DNA of 64,000 bases from an uncultured Prevotellaceae bacterium (GCA_902769705.1 CACXPX010000001.1:105738-169737); one strand, 5' to 3'; counted from the first letter of the stretch, positions 15,873-26,595 are shown. The notes: generated by a model not told the origin, from the sequence alone. Numbers and translations are program-made.

Positions 15873-17516
15873 ATGAAGAATAAAAGGTTTTTAATACTAT
15901 TGGTGATGTGCGTTGGGTGTTGGATGATGGCTAATGCCGTCCCCGCCCGTCGCGGCCAATGGAAGACGTTGCGTCTGAAAGACGGAACAGAGGTGCGGGC
16001 ACAACTGATGGGCGACGAGATTCTGCACTATTGGCAGGATGCCGAGGGGTGCCAGTATGTCTGCACGGGTGACGATGAAATATATGTACGCGCGACGCCC
16101 GATTTGGAGGCGAAGCGAAGTGCACGTGTGGCACGTCGCATGCAGGTTCGCAAGCGAGCCATGGATTCACCCCATCGATACAAGGGAAAGAAGAAGGGCC
16201 TCGTCATCCTTGCCCAATACCCGAACATGAAGTTCACCGAAGGGAGCGACAGCCTCATGTTTACGCGGCTGCTGAATGAGCGTGGCTTTTCAGAAGGTTA
16301 TTTTAGAGGTAGCGTAAAGGATTATTTCTTTGATCAGAGCGGTGGATTGTTCGAGCTCGACTTCGATGTCTTCGGCCCTGTCACGCTTCCTCAGACCTAC
16401 GGCTATTATGGAAAGGATGTAGGCGAGGAGGGCGACGATGTGCGCCCAGGCGAGATGATTGTCGATGCTTGCAATTTGGTGGACCATATGGTGGATTTCG
16501 CCGACTACGACTGGGATGGCGACGGATGGGTCGACCAGGTGTTTGTGGTCTATGCAGGCATGGGACAGGCTGATGGTGGTATAGCAGCCACCATCTGGCC
16601 CCATGAGTGGGATTTGTGGGATGCCGTGGGCGAAGTGCTCAATCTCGATGGCGTGGTCATCAACACCTACGCCTGCGGGAACGAACTCGACGGCCAAGAG
16701 AAACTGGGAGGTATCGGTACCTTCTGCCACGAGTTCTCGCATTGCTTGGGACTTCCCGACATGTACGACACGCGCCCCAATGGCAGCAACTTTGGCATGG
16801 GGCCTTGGGACTTGATGGACCAAGGGTCGTATGGTGGCGACGGTTTTCGTCCTTCTGGCTACACCAGCTACGAGAAGATGGTCTGCGGTTGGCAGGAGCC
16901 CATCGAACTGACGGAAGACATTGATGTGAGCAGAATGAAACCTTTGAGCGAAGGTGGCGACACTTATATCATTTATAACGACAGCTTCAAGGACGAGTAT
17001 TATCTTTTGGAAAACCGTCAGCTCACGGGATGGGATAGCGATTTGTATGGTTCGGGTATGCTTATCCTACATGTCGATTACGACCCGTATGCATGGGAAC
17101 AGAACACAGTGAACAATGTCACCTCCCACCAACGTTGTACCATCTTCCATGCTGACAACTCCAGTGGTTGGTCGTATCGTGATCTCAAGGGTGATTTCTA
17201 TCCCAATGTGGGGAAAGATAGCTTGACGAACAAGTCGATACCAAGGACGTCGGTGTTCAACGAAAACACTGACGGCAGCCGCCTGATGAACAAGGCCGTG
17301 TTGAATATCAAACAGAACGCCGATGGAACCATGTCGTTCAAGTTCAGAAATGACAACAAAACCTCTGCAGGTATTCACACTCCAACGATGGATGAGCCGA
17401 CCAAGTGGAATGGAAGAGCTTATGGTTTGGACGGCAGCCTCTTGCAAACCATTGGCGGCAATCTGCCAAAGGGAACCCTCTACATCGAGAACGGGAAGAA
17501 ACGCATAAAGAAGTAA
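15873..17516 (+). CDS. Exported M6 family metalloprotease
   Basis: The 547-residue protein starts with a signal peptide (MKNKRFLILLVMCVGCWMMANA) and a propeptide-like stretch with paired basic residues (about 80-105). The M6 (immune inhibitor A-like) catalytic domain follows, with the zinc motif in CHEFSHCLGLPDMYD (His at about 288) and a downstream region around FGMGPWDLMDQGSYGG. It probably hydrolyses proteins at the cell surface or outside. The last residues, YGLDGSLLQTIGGN...GTLYIENGKKRIKK, are a diverged form of the YDLQGRR tail seen on other exported proteins here, perhaps a sorting signal. The promoter lies directly at the start codon. Confidence 0.92.
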   Translation: MKNKRFLILLVMCVGCWMMANAVPARRGQWKTLRLKDGTEVRAQLMGDEILHYWQDAEGCQYVCTGDDEIYVRATPDLEAKRSARVARRMQVRKRAMDSPHRYKGKKKGLVILAQYPNMKFTEGSDSLMFTRLLNERGFSEGYFRGSVKDYFFDQSGGLFELDFDVFGPVTLPQTYGYYGKDVGEEGDDVRPGEMIVDACNLVDHMVDFADYDWDGDGWVDQVFVVYAGMGQADGGIAATIWPHEWDLWDAVGEVLNLDGVVINTYACGNELDGQEKLGGIGTFCHEFSHCLGLPDMYDTRPNGSNFGMGPWDLMDQGSYGGDGFRPSGYTSYEKMVCGWQEPIELTEDIDVSRMKPLSEGGDTYIIYNDSFKDEYYLLENRQLTGWDSDLYGSGMLILHVDYDPYAWEQNTVNNVTSHQRCTIFHADNSSGWSYRDLKGDFYPNVGKDSLTNKSIPRTSVFNENTDGSRLMNKAVLNIKQNADGTMSFKFRNDNKTSAGIHTPTMDEPTKWNGRAYGLDGSLLQTIGGNLPKGTLYIENGKKRIKK

Positions 17517-17575
17517 ATGTTTACGAGGCCTTTATAAATCATGTGCAGGAAAACCGCATGAGGTTTGTAATACGT

Positions 17576-17613
17576 AAAAAGCCTTCCGCTCATTATTGGG
17601 CGGAAGGCTTTTT
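17576..17613. terminator. Bidirectional terminator between the M6 protease gene and clpB
   Basis: AAAAAGCCTTCCGC and GCGGAAGGCTTTTT form a long stem across a 10-nt loop. The A-run and T-run let it end both the plus-strand protease transcript and the minus-strand clpB transcript. Confidence 0.9.
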
Positions 17614-17616
17614 GAA

Positions 17617-17644
17617 TCTACACTCTACACTCTACACTCTACAC
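17617..17644. repeat. Heptamer tandem repeat (TCTACAC)x4
   Basis: Four perfect 7-bp units directly after the bidirectional terminator, between two convergent genes. Confidence 0.9.
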
Positions 17645-17671
17645 GTTCCGTGTGTCGTCTTTATCTTTCAT

Positions 17672-20185
17672 TTAGGCATCAGCCGTTCTGAACACAAGGC
17701 CATCGCCAAACGAGTCGACAACGATGGGCTTGTCGCGTGACACCTCTTCGGCCAACAGCTTTTTCGACAACTCGTTCAGCACGTGAGTCTGAATGGCCCG
17801 CTTCACAGGACGTGCGCCGAATTCGGGATCGTAGCCCACTTCGGCCAAATATTGGATGGCTTGTGGTGTCCAGTCGAGTTGGAATCCCTGTGTCGTGAGC
17901 ATGTCTCTCACCTTCTTCATTTGTAATGTGACGACATCGGCAATCTGCTGTTGTGTCAACTGTTGGAAGGTGATGATGTCATCGATACGGTTGAGGAACT
18001 CAGGACGCATGATGGCCGACAGTTGCTCGCGTCGTGCATTGGAGGTCATGATGATGATAGTGTTCTTGAAATTGGCGGTACGTCCCTTGTTGTCGGTCAA
18101 CCGGCCATCATCGAGCACTTGCAGCAGGATGTTGAACACGTCGGGATGAGCCTTCTCGATTTCATCGAACAGCAGCACAGAGTAAGGCTTGCGCCTTACG
18201 GCTTCAGTCAGTTGTCCGCCCTCGTCGTAGCCGATGTAGCCCGGAGGTGCACCGATGAGTCGCGATACGGTGTGCTTCTCTTGATACTCCGACATGTCGA
18301 TGCGTGTCATCATCTGCTCGTCGTTGAACAGGTATTCGGCCAAAGCCTTGGCAAGTTCTGTCTTTCCTACGCCAGTAGTGCCGAGGAAGATGAACGAAGC
18401 AATAGGACGTTTAGGGTCTTGCAGGCCAGCACGCGAACGTCTCACTGCATCGGCAACGGCACGGATGGCTTCGTCTTGTCCGATGACACGGTGGTGGAGT
18501 TCCTCTTCCAGATGCAGCAGTTTCTCCCGTTCGCTTTGCATCATCCGCGTGACAGGGATGCCTGTCCAGCGTGACACCACCTCGGCAATATCGTCGGCCG
18601 TGACCTCTTCACGCACCAAGCGGTTGCTGGTTTGCCCGTCGAGTTGGCTCTGAATGGCTTTGATGTCGTCCTCCAATGCCTTTAACTGCCCGTAGCGAAT
18701 CTCGGCAACACGCTGGTAGTTGCCTTCACGTTCGGCTTGATCGGCCTCGAAGCGCAGGTGTTCCATCTGTTGCTTGTTCAATTGGATTTTGTTCACCAGT
18801 TCGCGTTCACCTTCCCATTTGGCGCGGAAGGCCGTTTCCTTGTCACGCAGTTCGGCGATTTCCTTGTCAAGTTGGGCGATTTTCTCTTCATCGTTCTCGC
18901 GGCGGATGGCTTCGCGCTCAATCTCCAACTGTTTCAGCTGACGCGTGATGTCGTCGAGTTCCTCAGGCACCGAGTCGCGTTCCATACGCAGTTTTGCAGC
19001 AGCCTCGTCCATCAGGTCGATGGCCTTGTCAGGCAAGAATCGGTTGCTGATGTAACGCTCAGAGAGTTTCACGGCAGCAATGCAAGCATCGTCCTGTATA
19101 CGCACCTTGTGGTGGTTCTCGTAGCGCTCCTTCAGTCCGCGCAGGATGCTGATAGCAGACAGTTCATCGGGCTCGTCAACCATCACCGTCTGGAAACGTC
19201 GCTCCAAAGCCTTGTCTTTCTCAAAGTATTTTTGGTATTCGTTGAGCGTCGTTGCTCCGATGGCGCGCAGTTCGCCACGTGCCAAAGCCGGCTTCAGGAT
19301 GTTGGCAGCGTCCATAGCGCCTTCACCACCTCCAGCACCTACGAGCGTATGAATCTCGTCGATGAAAAGTATGATGTTGCCTTCCGAAGAAGTCACCTCT
19401 TTGACCACACTCTTCAGTCTTTCCTCGAACTCGCCTTTGTATTTGGCACCAGCCAATAGGGCACCCATGTCAAGTGAGTAGAGTTGCTTGTTCTTCAGGT
19501 TCTCAGGGACATCGCCACGAACGATACGTCCTGCCAGTCCTTCAACGATAGCTGTCTTACCAGTACCCGGCTCTCCGATAAGTATCGGGTTGTTCTTTGT
19601 GCGGCGAGAGAGAATCTGCAACATGCGTCGAATCTCGTCGTCACGTCCAATGACGGGGTCAAGCCGTCCGTTGCGTGCGTCGTCAACCAGATTCTTGGCA
19701 TATTTCGAGAGGGCTTGGAAATTCTCGTCACCACTCATCGACTGTACTTTCTGTCCCTGCCGCAATGCTTGGATAGCCTGTTGCATAGCTTTCTCAGAAA
19801 TACCAGCATCCTTCATGATGCGGCTGGCTGTGCTGTTCACAGCGAGTAAGGCCATCAGAATAGGCTCTACGCTAACAAACTCGTCGCCCATCTGTTGGGC
19901 CGTGTCCATAGCGCGTTGTAGTACCTGACTGGCTGAGTTCGAGAAGTAGGGTTCACCACCCTGCACACGTGGCAGATGAGTGATTTCGCTCTCCACCAAG
20001 CGTTCCATTTGTTGGCCGTTCACGCCCAGTTTGCCAAAGAGGTAGTCAGTCACATCTTTGGCTTTCTGTATGATGCCATAAAGCAGGTGGACAGGTTCGA
20101 TGGCCTGTTGTCCTGCCGATTGTGCACGCCCTGCAGCTGCCTGCACGGCCTCTTGCGCCTTAATCGTAAATTTGTCGAATGTCAT
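17672..20185 (-). CDS. clpB: ClpB disaggregase, with a short NBD2 loop
   Basis: The protein has the ClpB layout: N-terminal Clp repeat domain (1-150), NBD1 with GEPGTGKT near 200, coiled-coil middle domain (about 390-520), NBD2 with GTTGVGKTE near 600, and a C-terminal small domain. It rescues aggregated proteins with the DnaK system. Its 837 residues are about 25 fewer than usual. The loss is local: after the sensor-1 motif MTSN only [10 protein letters not shown] stands before RPEFLNRID, where E. coli ClpB has nearly 40 residues. The start is supported by a strong GGAGG 11 nt before the ATG. It may be a lineage trait; function is probably kept. Confidence 0.96.
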   Translation of the reverse strand: MTFDKFTIKAQEAVQAAAGRAQSAGQQAIEPVHLLYGIIQKAKDVTDYLFGKLGVNGQQMERLVESEITHLPRVQGGEPYFSNSASQVLQRAMDTAQQMGDEFVSVEPILMALLAVNSTASRIMKDAGISEKAMQQAIQALRQGQKVQSMSGDENFQALSKYAKNLVDDARNGRLDPVIGRDDEIRRMLQILSRRTKNNPILIGEPGTGKTAIVEGLAGRIVRGDVPENLKNKQLYSLDMGALLAGAKYKGEFEERLKSVVKEVTSSEGNIILFIDEIHTLVGAGGGEGAMDAANILKPALARGELRAIGATTLNEYQKYFEKDKALERRFQTVMVDEPDELSAISILRGLKERYENHHKVRIQDDACIAAVKLSERYISNRFLPDKAIDLMDEAAAKLRMERDSVPEELDDITRQLKQLEIEREAIRRENDEEKIAQLDKEIAELRDKETAFRAKWEGERELVNKIQLNKQQMEHLRFEADQAEREGNYQRVAEIRYGQLKALEDDIKAIQSQLDGQTSNRLVREEVTADDIAEVVSRWTGIPVTRMMQSEREKLLHLEEELHHRVIGQDEAIRAVADAVRRSRAGLQDPKRPIASFIFLGTTGVGKTELAKALAEYLFNDEQMMTRIDMSEYQEKHTVSRLIGAPPGYIGYDEGGQLTEAVRRKPYSVLLFDEIEKAHPDVFNILLQVLDDGRLTDNKGRTANFKNTIIIMTSNARREQLSAIMRPEFLNRIDDIITFQQLTQQQIADVVTLQMKKVRDMLTTQGFQLDWTPQAIQYLAEVGYDPEFGARPVKRAIQTHVLNELSKKLLAEEVSRDKPIVVDSFGDGLVFRTADA

Positions 20186-20364
20186 AATAGTTTCCTCCTT
20201 AATTATTTTTGTTTTATTGTTATTTTTTTCGATGGATTACCTATTTTCTTTTCTTCAAACGTTATGCCCATTAGTGGTGTGCTGACAAAGTGGCTTGGTA
20301 TTCTGCCAACTTGTCAACCGCCCAGTACATCAATTTTGTTTGGTCGGTGTTTTTTCCTGATTTG

Positions 20365-20396
20365 TTTGGTAGATTTGTTTTATTTGCTTATCTTTG
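20365..20396 (+). promoter_or_regulatory. Glutamine synthetase promoter
   Basis: TTTG at 20365-20368, a 20-bp spacer, TATCTTTG at 20389-20396. Transcription from about 20403 rules out the in-frame upstream ATG at 20290 and supports the start at 20434. Confidence 0.8.
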
Positions 20397-20433
20397 TGGT
20401 ATTATTGCAAACTTCAAACATCATTTTACAATC

Positions 20434-21963
20434 ATGGAAAACAAGAAGCTGGCATTGAATGCCAATCCTGTTGTGGCTTTCCTTCAAAAAGAGCCACATG
20501 AGTTTACAAAACAAGACATTATCCGTTTTATTAGTGAGAACCAGATTCGCATGGTAAACTTCATGTATCCGGGCGGTGACGGGAAGTTAAAGACGCTGAA
20601 TTTTGTCATCAGCAACCTGGATTATCTGAACACCATCCTCACTTGCGGTGAGCGTGTTGATGGGTCGAGTCTTTTCTCTTTCATCGAGGCCAGTTCGAGC
20701 GACCTCTATGTGATCCCTCGTTTCTCGACGGCATTCGTTGACCCGTTTGCTGAGATTCCGACACTATGCTTGCTTTGCTCGTTCTTCGACAAAGACGGCC
20801 AGCCGTTGGCATCGTCGCCAGAGCAGACCTTGCGTCGTGCAGCTGAAGCGTTCCGGCTGGTCACGGGAATGGAATATGAGGCGATGGGTGAGTTGGAATA
20901 CTATGTTATCAAACCCACGGAACCTGTTTATCCCGCTATCGACCAGCGTGGCTACCACGAGAGTGCGCCATATGCCAAGACAAACGACTTCCGTGCCCGT
21001 TGCATGCACTGCATCGCGCAGGCTGGTGGACAAATCAAATATGGCCATTCTGAAGTGGGCAACTTCGAACAAGACGGCTTGACCTACGAACAGAACGAGA
21101 TAGAGTTTCTGCCAGTTCCCGTATGCGATGCTGCCGACCAGTTGATGGTAGCAAAATGGGTTATTAGGAATCTTGCTTGGCGCGAGGGCTTGAACGTGAC
21201 GTTTGCACCCAAGATTACTACTGGCAAGGCCGGTTCGGGTCTGCATGTCCACATGCGTATCACAAAGGACGGGCAGAACCAGATGTTGGCATCAGCTCCC
21301 ACTAACTCCAGATATGGCTCTCCGCTCTCAGACGATGCCTTGCGCATGATTGCCGGCATGATGACTTTGGCTCCCAGCATAACCGCCTTTGGCAACAAGA
21401 ATCCCACGAGTTATTTCCGTTTGGTGCCTCATCAAGAAGCTCCCACTAATGTGTGCTGGGGCGACCGCAACCGTTCGGTGCTCGTTCGTGTGCCGCTGGG
21501 TTGGACGGCCAAGACCGATATGAGCAGTCTCGCCAATCCGTTGGAGACTCCCGAACTATTTGACACCAGGCAGAAGCAGACTGTGGAGATGAGGTCTCCT
21601 GATGGCTCTGCCGATATCTATCAGCTGTTGGCCGGGCTATGTGTGGCTTGCCGCTATGGTTTTGAGATGCAGGATGCGTTGGCTGTGGCTGAAAAGAATT
21701 ATGTTGATGTTAACATCCACGACGCCGCAAATGCAGACAAGTTGGCAACACTTGCACAGTTACCCGACTCATGCGAAGCTTCTGCCGACTGTCTGGAGCA
21801 GCAACGCGCAGCTTTTGAGGCACATGGTGTGTTCAGTCCCACAATGGTAGATGGCATAATTCGTCAACTCCGTGCCTTTGGCGACCGCACGTTGCGAGCC
21901 GATATTGCCGGCGACCAGAAACGCATCGCCCAACTCGTACGCGAGTTCTTCCACTGCGGATAA
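20434..21963 (+). CDS. Glutamine synthetase family protein (type I-like)
   Basis: The start at 20434 (MENKKLALNANPVVAF) gives 509 residues. Typical glutamine synthetase signatures are present: the metal-binding EQNEIEF, the ATP-site GSGLHVHMRI, and FRLVPHQEAPTNVCWGDRNRS near the glutamate/ammonia site. The reaction would be ATP-dependent amidation of glutamate in the cytosol. Sequence around the motifs differs from the standard E. coli type I form, so amidation of another amine cannot be excluded. The gene is divergent from clpB, with its own consensus promoter, and meets the GH94 gene end to end at a shared hairpin. Confidence 0.88.
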   Translation: MENKKLALNANPVVAFLQKEPHEFTKQDIIRFISENQIRMVNFMYPGGDGKLKTLNFVISNLDYLNTILTCGERVDGSSLFSFIEASSSDLYVIPRFSTAFVDPFAEIPTLCLLCSFFDKDGQPLASSPEQTLRRAAEAFRLVTGMEYEAMGELEYYVIKPTEPVYPAIDQRGYHESAPYAKTNDFRARCMHCIAQAGGQIKYGHSEVGNFEQDGLTYEQNEIEFLPVPVCDAADQLMVAKWVIRNLAWREGLNVTFAPKITTGKAGSGLHVHMRITKDGQNQMLASAPTNSRYGSPLSDDALRMIAGMMTLAPSITAFGNKNPTSYFRLVPHQEAPTNVCWGDRNRSVLVRVPLGWTAKTDMSSLANPLETPELFDTRQKQTVEMRSPDGSADIYQLLAGLCVACRYGFEMQDALAVAEKNYVDVNIHDAANADKLATLAQLPDSCEASADCLEQQRAAFEAHGVFSPTMVDGIIRQLRAFGDRTLRADIAGDQKRIAQLVREFFHCG

Positions 21964-22050
21964 AGGAACAGAATAGGAGAAGAAGTTAGCTATAAGGCAA
22001 TTCTCGCCTGTTCTGATTTCTCTAAGCTTTGGAATTGAATAAAGAAAAAC

Positions 22051-22083
22051 AGATTGCATATCCGTAACGGTTATATGCAATCT
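22051..22083 (-). terminator. Terminator between glutamine synthetase and GH94 genes
   Basis: AGATTGCATAT (22051-22061) pairs with ATATGCAATCT (22073-22083). On the minus strand it is followed by GTTTTTCTTT, so it mainly ends the GH94 transcript; the plus strand has a weaker T-rich tail. Confidence 0.75.
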
Positions 22084-22112
22084 GTTATTATTTGATAAGC
22101 AAGAGAAATCAA

Positions 22113-24611
22113 TTAGCCCATTATCACTTCCACTTTGTGCTGTCCGTCACTAAAGGGCACCACTTGGCCGTCAAGTTGCTGTCCATCGAGCGTGATGCTC
22201 TTCACGCCTTTGCTTATGCCATTTGGATTCAGCACATGAATCTGATAATCAGCACCACGGAACTTACGACAGACAGTGTATTCCTTTGCGGTCTTCGGCA
22301 GACATGGGTCGATAAGCAATCCGTCGTAATCGGGTTTGATGCCGAGGATAAACTCCGATACGGTGTACCACATCCAAGCAGCCGTACCAGTGAGCCACGA
22401 GTTCTTTCCTTCACCAGGACGAGCGGCATCCTTACCAGCCACCATCTGGCAGTTCACGTAAGGCTCCACCTTGTGCAATGTCTGGCGGTCTTCCTCCACA
22501 TACGAAGGCAGAATTTTCGCATAGTGTGCCCAAGCATCGTCGCCACGTCCGGCAACTGTCTCTCCGATGATAACCCAAGGGTTGTTGTGGCAGAAGATGC
22601 CTGCGTTTTCCTTATATCCGGCAGGATAGCTAGAAATCTCACCCATCTCCACATGATAAGTGGTGAAGGCGGGGTTGTTGAGCACGATGCCATGTTCGCA
22701 GTCGAGGCGTTCCTTTACCGAGTCGAGCGATTTGTCTACCAAACCCTCTTCCAATCCGATGCCCGCCATCGTGCACCAGCCTTGACTTTCGATGAAGATT
22801 TTTCCTTCCTCGTTCTCGTTGCTGCCAATCTTGTTGCCAAAGAAGTCGTAGGCACGCAGGAACCACTCGCCGTCCCATCCATGCTTCTTTACAGCTTCGG
22901 TCATGTCGTCAGCCGCTTTTTGCATTCTCTTGGCCTCGTCTTCCTTGCCGATTTTTTGGCAGAGTGCTACATAGTCCTTGGCGGTTACGACAAAGAGGCC
23001 GGCAATCATCAACGACTCAGCCTTCGAACCTTCGCTCTTGTTCTCTGTGGTTTGGAAACTCTCGTTAGGATCCCACGAGAAGCAGTTCAGATTGAGGCAG
23101 TCGTTCCAGTCGGCACGTCCGATGAGCGGCAACCCGTGAGGACCAAGATTCTCGATAACGTGATTGAGCGACACGCGCAGATGCTCGAAGAGCGATACCT
23201 CTGTTCCAGGTTGGTTGTCGAAGGGCACCATCTCATCGAGGATGGAGAAGTCGCCCGTCTCCTTGATGTAGGCAACGGTACCGAAGATGAGCCAGCACGG
23301 GTCATCGTTGAAACCACCGCCAATGTCGTTGTTGCCGCGTTTCGTGAGCGGTTGGTATTGGTGATAGCATCCGCCGTCGGGGAACTGTGTAGAAGCAATG
23401 TCGATGATGCGCTGGCGGGCACGTTCGGGAATCTGATGGACAAAGCCCACGAGATCTTGGTTGGAGTCGCGGAAGCCCATGCCGCGTCCGATTCCACTCT
23501 CGAAGAATGATGCAGAGCGGCTCATGCAGAATGTCACCATGCATTGGTATTGGTTCCAGATATTCACCATGCGGTCGAGTTTCGCGTTGCCCGTCTCCAC
23601 TTGATAGATGTTGAGCAGATTGTCCCAGTATTCGCATAGTTCCTTAAATGCCGCTTCAACCTTGTCCGTAGTATCGAAACGGGCGATGGTCTCTTTGGCT
23701 TTTGTCTTGTTGACAAAGGTGCGGTCCAATGCACCCAGCGAAGAGAGGAGCCCCTTGCCAGTAGGAGTTTCGTATTTATCCTCTTGTTCATTCTCCACAT
23801 AACCCAATACGAAGATGAAGTCTTTCTGTTCGCCCGGTTGCAGTTCCACTTCGATATAGTGCGATGCGATGGGGCTCCATCCGTGAGCCACAGAGTTCTT
23901 GGGACGTCCTGCCATGACGCAGTCGGGATTTTCAAAACCGTTATAAAGCCCGATGAACGACTCGCGGTCGGTATCGAAACCTTGAATAGGCACGTTCACG
24001 CTGTAGTAAGCGTAATGGTTGCGGCGTTCCTTGTATTCCGTTTTGTGGTAGATGACGCTACCGTCGATTTCCACCTCTCCGGTAGAGAAGTTGCGTTGGA
24101 AATTCTCCATATCAGTAGCGGCGTTCCACAAGCACCACTCTTGGAACGAGAACAGTTTCAGACGCTTAACTTTTTGCGACTGGTTGGTCAGTGTCAGTTT
24201 CTGCACCTCTGCCCATGTCTTCAATGGAACGAAGAACAGCACCGAGGCTTCCACGTCATTCTTGCGACCTGTAACACGTGTGTAGTTCATCCCATGTCGG
24301 CACTCGTAGAAGTCGAGTGGCGTCTTGCAGGGTTTCCAACCAGGATTCCAAACCGTGCTCTCTCCACCTTCCTCATCAACGATGTAGAAGTATCGGCCAC
24401 CGTTGTCCATCGGTACCCCATTGTAACGATAGCGGGTGATGCGGCGGAATTTTGCATCCTTGTAGAAGGAGTATCCCCCAGCGGTGTTCGAGATGAGCGA
24501 GAAGAAGTCCTCGTTGCCCAGATAGTTGATCCACGGCCACGGTGTCTGCGGGTCGGTAATCACATACTCACGATGTTCGTCATCGAAATGACCATAGCGT
24601 TTTTGTTCCAT
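22113..24611 (-). CDS. Glycoside hydrolase family 94, probable cellobiose phosphorylase
   Basis: The 832-residue protein has no signal peptide, so it acts in the cytosol. It follows the GH94 layout: N-terminal beta-sandwich (about 1-290), linker helices, then the (alpha/alpha)6 catalytic barrel with [20 protein letters not shown] and [14 protein letters not shown]; an Asp of the DDP motif is the likely general acid. Close similarity to cellobiose phosphorylase points to cellobiose plus phosphate giving glucose-1-phosphate and glucose; chitobiose or laminaribiose phosphorylase activity is less likely. A WG-repeat lipoprotein gene lies 43 bp upstream on the same strand. Confidence 0.92.
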   Translation of the reverse strand: MEQKRYGHFDDEHREYVITDPQTPWPWINYLGNEDFFSLISNTAGGYSFYKDAKFRRITRYRYNGVPMDNGGRYFYIVDEEGGESTVWNPGWKPCKTPLDFYECRHGMNYTRVTGRKNDVEASVLFFVPLKTWAEVQKLTLTNQSQKVKRLKLFSFQEWCLWNAATDMENFQRNFSTGEVEIDGSVIYHKTEYKERRNHYAYYSVNVPIQGFDTDRESFIGLYNGFENPDCVMAGRPKNSVAHGWSPIASHYIEVELQPGEQKDFIFVLGYVENEQEDKYETPTGKGLLSSLGALDRTFVNKTKAKETIARFDTTDKVEAAFKELCEYWDNLLNIYQVETGNAKLDRMVNIWNQYQCMVTFCMSRSASFFESGIGRGMGFRDSNQDLVGFVHQIPERARQRIIDIASTQFPDGGCYHQYQPLTKRGNNDIGGGFNDDPCWLIFGTVAYIKETGDFSILDEMVPFDNQPGTEVSLFEHLRVSLNHVIENLGPHGLPLIGRADWNDCLNLNCFSWDPNESFQTTENKSEGSKAESLMIAGLFVVTAKDYVALCQKIGKEDEAKRMQKAADDMTEAVKKHGWDGEWFLRAYDFFGNKIGSNENEEGKIFIESQGWCTMAGIGLEEGLVDKSLDSVKERLDCEHGIVLNNPAFTTYHVEMGEISSYPAGYKENAGIFCHNNPWVIIGETVAGRGDDAWAHYAKILPSYVEEDRQTLHKVEPYVNCQMVAGKDAARPGEGKNSWLTGTAAWMWYTVSEFILGIKPDYDGLLIDPCLPKTAKEYTVCRKFRGADYQIHVLNPNGISKGVKSITLDGQQLDGQVVPFSDGQHKVEVIMG

Positions 24612-24654
24612 ATTGTTTTGTTTTATCTTGATTATTTTATTGAAGTGTCACGTT

Positions 24655-25734
24655 TCAACGTTTGTCTTGTTCAGCCACATCCGGCAAGCGGCGGCCATTG
24701 GTATCGATGTAGAACCACTCGTCGCTCATCCAATACCAATGTTCGTCGTTCTCGTCGTTCTTCCATCCGTGTAGGGCTACTTTGGCACGTCCGCCGTTGA
24801 AGGGCAGAGCGCATTGGTATTGTGGTTGGACGATGATGTTGCCCAATGTGTCGGCATATCCCGTCAGACCGTTGTCGCCGATGATTCTAAAGCGCCCATC
24901 GCACACAACGTCGGGCTCGAAGTTATCGATTTGCATCACCCCGAAGAGACGTTCGCCATGTGTGTTGAGTGCCACAAGACCATGATTGGGCTCGGCCACG
25001 ATGCCGATGGGTGCAATGGAATCGCATCCCACATATTCATATTTGCCGAAGGGTACGATGGTGTCGCCCCTTTCGTTGGTGAAGCAGACGGATTCAAGGA
25101 AGTTGGCACCTTTGTTGGCGAAGAGTTTTTCGCCCTGCCAGCCACGCAAGCGTCCGGCCTCCATATAGCCGAAAGGAGCAGGATTGCGGATGCTTTGGTT
25201 GTTGGATTGAACGATGATTCGGCGCAGGACATCGTTGTTGAAGATAAATGTTGTGCGCTCGTAGAGGCCTCCGTCAACCTCAAGCACTCGAAAATTTTGG
25301 GGTGCCTTCGATGCATGGAGCTTCTTCAGTACCATTTTTCGCGTCTGTTGTGTGTGGATGCCGGGTTTTAAGGTGATGCGCTGGTCGCTGATGTCTGCAT
25401 AGATGACAGTATGAATGTCGTCGTCGTAAGGGTTTTCCAGTACGATGAGGTTACTATTGTTCTTCAGTTCATAATAATAGGGTTTGCCCTGATATTCGGT
25501 CAATTGTGTTATATGGAGAAACGGATAGTCGCGCTGATAATCGTCCAATGGCTTTTGGAAACCAAAGGGGTAGGGTGCCGTACATTCGCTCATCACGGGC
25601 GAGATGGTCAGCGTGTCGCCGTGAAGGACTACGCTATTAAGCGAGTGCCGTGAAATGTTTGGCTCAACGTCGCGATGGGCGCAAGCCACGAATAGCATGA
25701 CGAGAAGGATGGACGTGAGAGCTTTTGATTTCAT
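24655..25734 (-). CDS. WG-repeat lipoprotein
   Basis: The 359-residue protein has a lipoprotein signal peptide with the lipidated cysteine in LLVMLFVACAHRD (about C18), so it should be attached to a membrane. The second half contains WG/KWG-type repeats, for example GLTGYADTLGNIIVQPQYQ followed by FNGGRAKVAL, which are short beta-repeats of unknown role. The N-terminal half is unrecognised. A perfect promoter (25797-25766) precedes it and the GH94 gene follows after 43 bp, so the two may be co-transcribed. Confidence 0.85.
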   Translation of the reverse strand: MKSKALTSILLVMLFVACAHRDVEPNISRHSLNSVVLHGDTLTISPVMSECTAPYPFGFQKPLDDYQRDYPFLHITQLTEYQGKPYYYELKNNSNLIVLENPYDDDIHTVIYADISDQRITLKPGIHTQQTRKMVLKKLHASKAPQNFRVLEVDGGLYERTTFIFNNDVLRRIIVQSNNQSIRNPAPFGYMEAGRLRGWQGEKLFANKGANFLESVCFTNERGDTIVPFGKYEYVGCDSIAPIGIVAEPNHGLVALNTHGERLFGVMQIDNFEPDVVCDGRFRIIGDNGLTGYADTLGNIIVQPQYQCALPFNGGRAKVALHGWKNDENDEHWYWMSDEWFYIDTNGRRLPDVAEQDKR

Positions 25735-25765
25735 TGCTGATGAACGATGGTTGTTAAGGATAATG

Positions 25766-25797
25766 CAAAGATACTGAAAAATGAGTGCAGAACCAAA
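25766..25797 (-). promoter_or_regulatory. WG lipoprotein promoter
   Basis: On the minus strand: TTTG at 25797-25794, a 20-bp spacer, TATCTTTG at 25773-25766; expected start near 25759, leader of about 25 nt. Confidence 0.8.
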
Positions 25798-25914
25798 GAA
25801 TTTCGTTTCTTTTTTTGCCGAGATGTATTAACTTCGTGATGTATTCGAGAAGTTAAGGAAAAATCATTCAGTAATTGACGATAATAGCTTGGCTTTTTCC
25901 TTGGAGATTGAATT

Positions 25915-26024
25915 GGCACATGTGGCATGTGATGCTGTCAGGTGTGGCATTTGACCTGCTTACATGTGGCATCTGAGGCCCTCAGATGCTATAAGTGACG
26001 GGCTCAGACGGTACATGTGACAAA
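25915..26024. repeat. 22-bp-period palindromic repeat array, five units
   Basis: Units start at 25915, 25937, 25959, 25981 and 26003. Examples of the palindromic cores are CACATGTGGCATGTG and CTCAGATGCTATAAGTGAC. The core sequence is related to the G/C-rich units of the arrays at 13434 and 44858. Confidence 0.85.
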
Positions 26025-26067
26025 TCCATTGAAAAGATCTTCTCATGCAAGTTGACGGAAATAAAAA

Positions 26068-26105
26068 CGGAAGCCGTTGATGAACAGCTTCCGTGATTGT
26101 TTTTT
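26068..26105 (-). terminator. Terminator downstream of the DUF4870-like gene
   Basis: ACGGAAGC (26068-26075) and GCTTCCGT (26087-26094) form the stem. On the minus strand it is followed by TTTTTAT; on the plus strand by GATTGTTTTTT, so it may act in both directions. Confidence 0.8.
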
Positions 26106-26116
26106 GAATTTTACTA

Positions 26117-26524
26117 TCATTTCAAGATGCGATACTTACCGATGAGAGGCAGCTCCTTGGCGCGTCCTTTGGCAGCATTGATGATGCCAATGATGGCCAA
26201 AATTAAGATTCCCACTTCAACAATCCACATGAAGATGCCCAAAACGGCAGCCAACTTCCATGAGATGGCCAATAAGACGCGGAAGATGAAGTAGAGAATG
26301 ATACCGCAAATGCAGAGGATAAGGCCCTGATTCGTGTGGAAACGGGCAAACTTAGACTCTTTTGCAGCAAAGAGGGGAATGAGTACGAGAATGCCAAGGT
26401 AGGCAAGGATAGCCATCACCTTGTTCTGTTCGATGTCTTGCGGATTGTGTTCGTTAGTAGTGTCCGCGGTGTTGTTCATTGCTTGGAATTTCTCTTCCAG
26501 GCTTTCTTGCTGATTGTTGTCCAT
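26117..26524 (-). CDS. DUF4870-like small membrane protein
   Basis: The 135-residue protein has a polar N-terminus (about 35 residues) and then three to four hydrophobic segments: VMAILAYLGILVLIPLF, GLILCICGIILYFIFRVLL and a long IFMWIVEVGILILAIIGII. The order and the RFHTNQGLIL piece between the first two resemble the DUF4870/Tic20-like inner-membrane family of unknown function. It has its own terminator. No canonical promoter is seen; TATCTTTC on the minus strand near 26560 is a near match to the -7 element. Confidence 0.8.
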   Translation of the reverse strand: MDNNQQESLEEKFQAMNNTADTTNEHNPQDIEQNKVMAILAYLGILVLIPLFAAKESKFARFHTNQGLILCICGIILYFIFRVLLAISWKLAAVLGIFMWIVEVGILILAIIGIINAAKGRAKELPLIGKYRILK

Positions 26525-26595
26525 AATGTTAATAGTTTAGGTAAATATTAAAATGAAAGATAGCTAAGCACAATATGATGATTGTTTTTGTGGAT

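Larger units (their letters stand above)
25735..26116. other. Gene-free region with promoter, repeat array and terminator
   Basis: It contains the WG lipoprotein promoter (25766-25797), a five-unit 22-bp array (25915-26024) and the terminator of the downstream membrane protein gene (26068-26105). No coding sequence is seen. Confidence 0.8.

Noticed and set aside
20290-20433. Upstream start for glutamine synthetase
   Set aside because: It lies before and across a perfect promoter, so it would not be transcribed from it.
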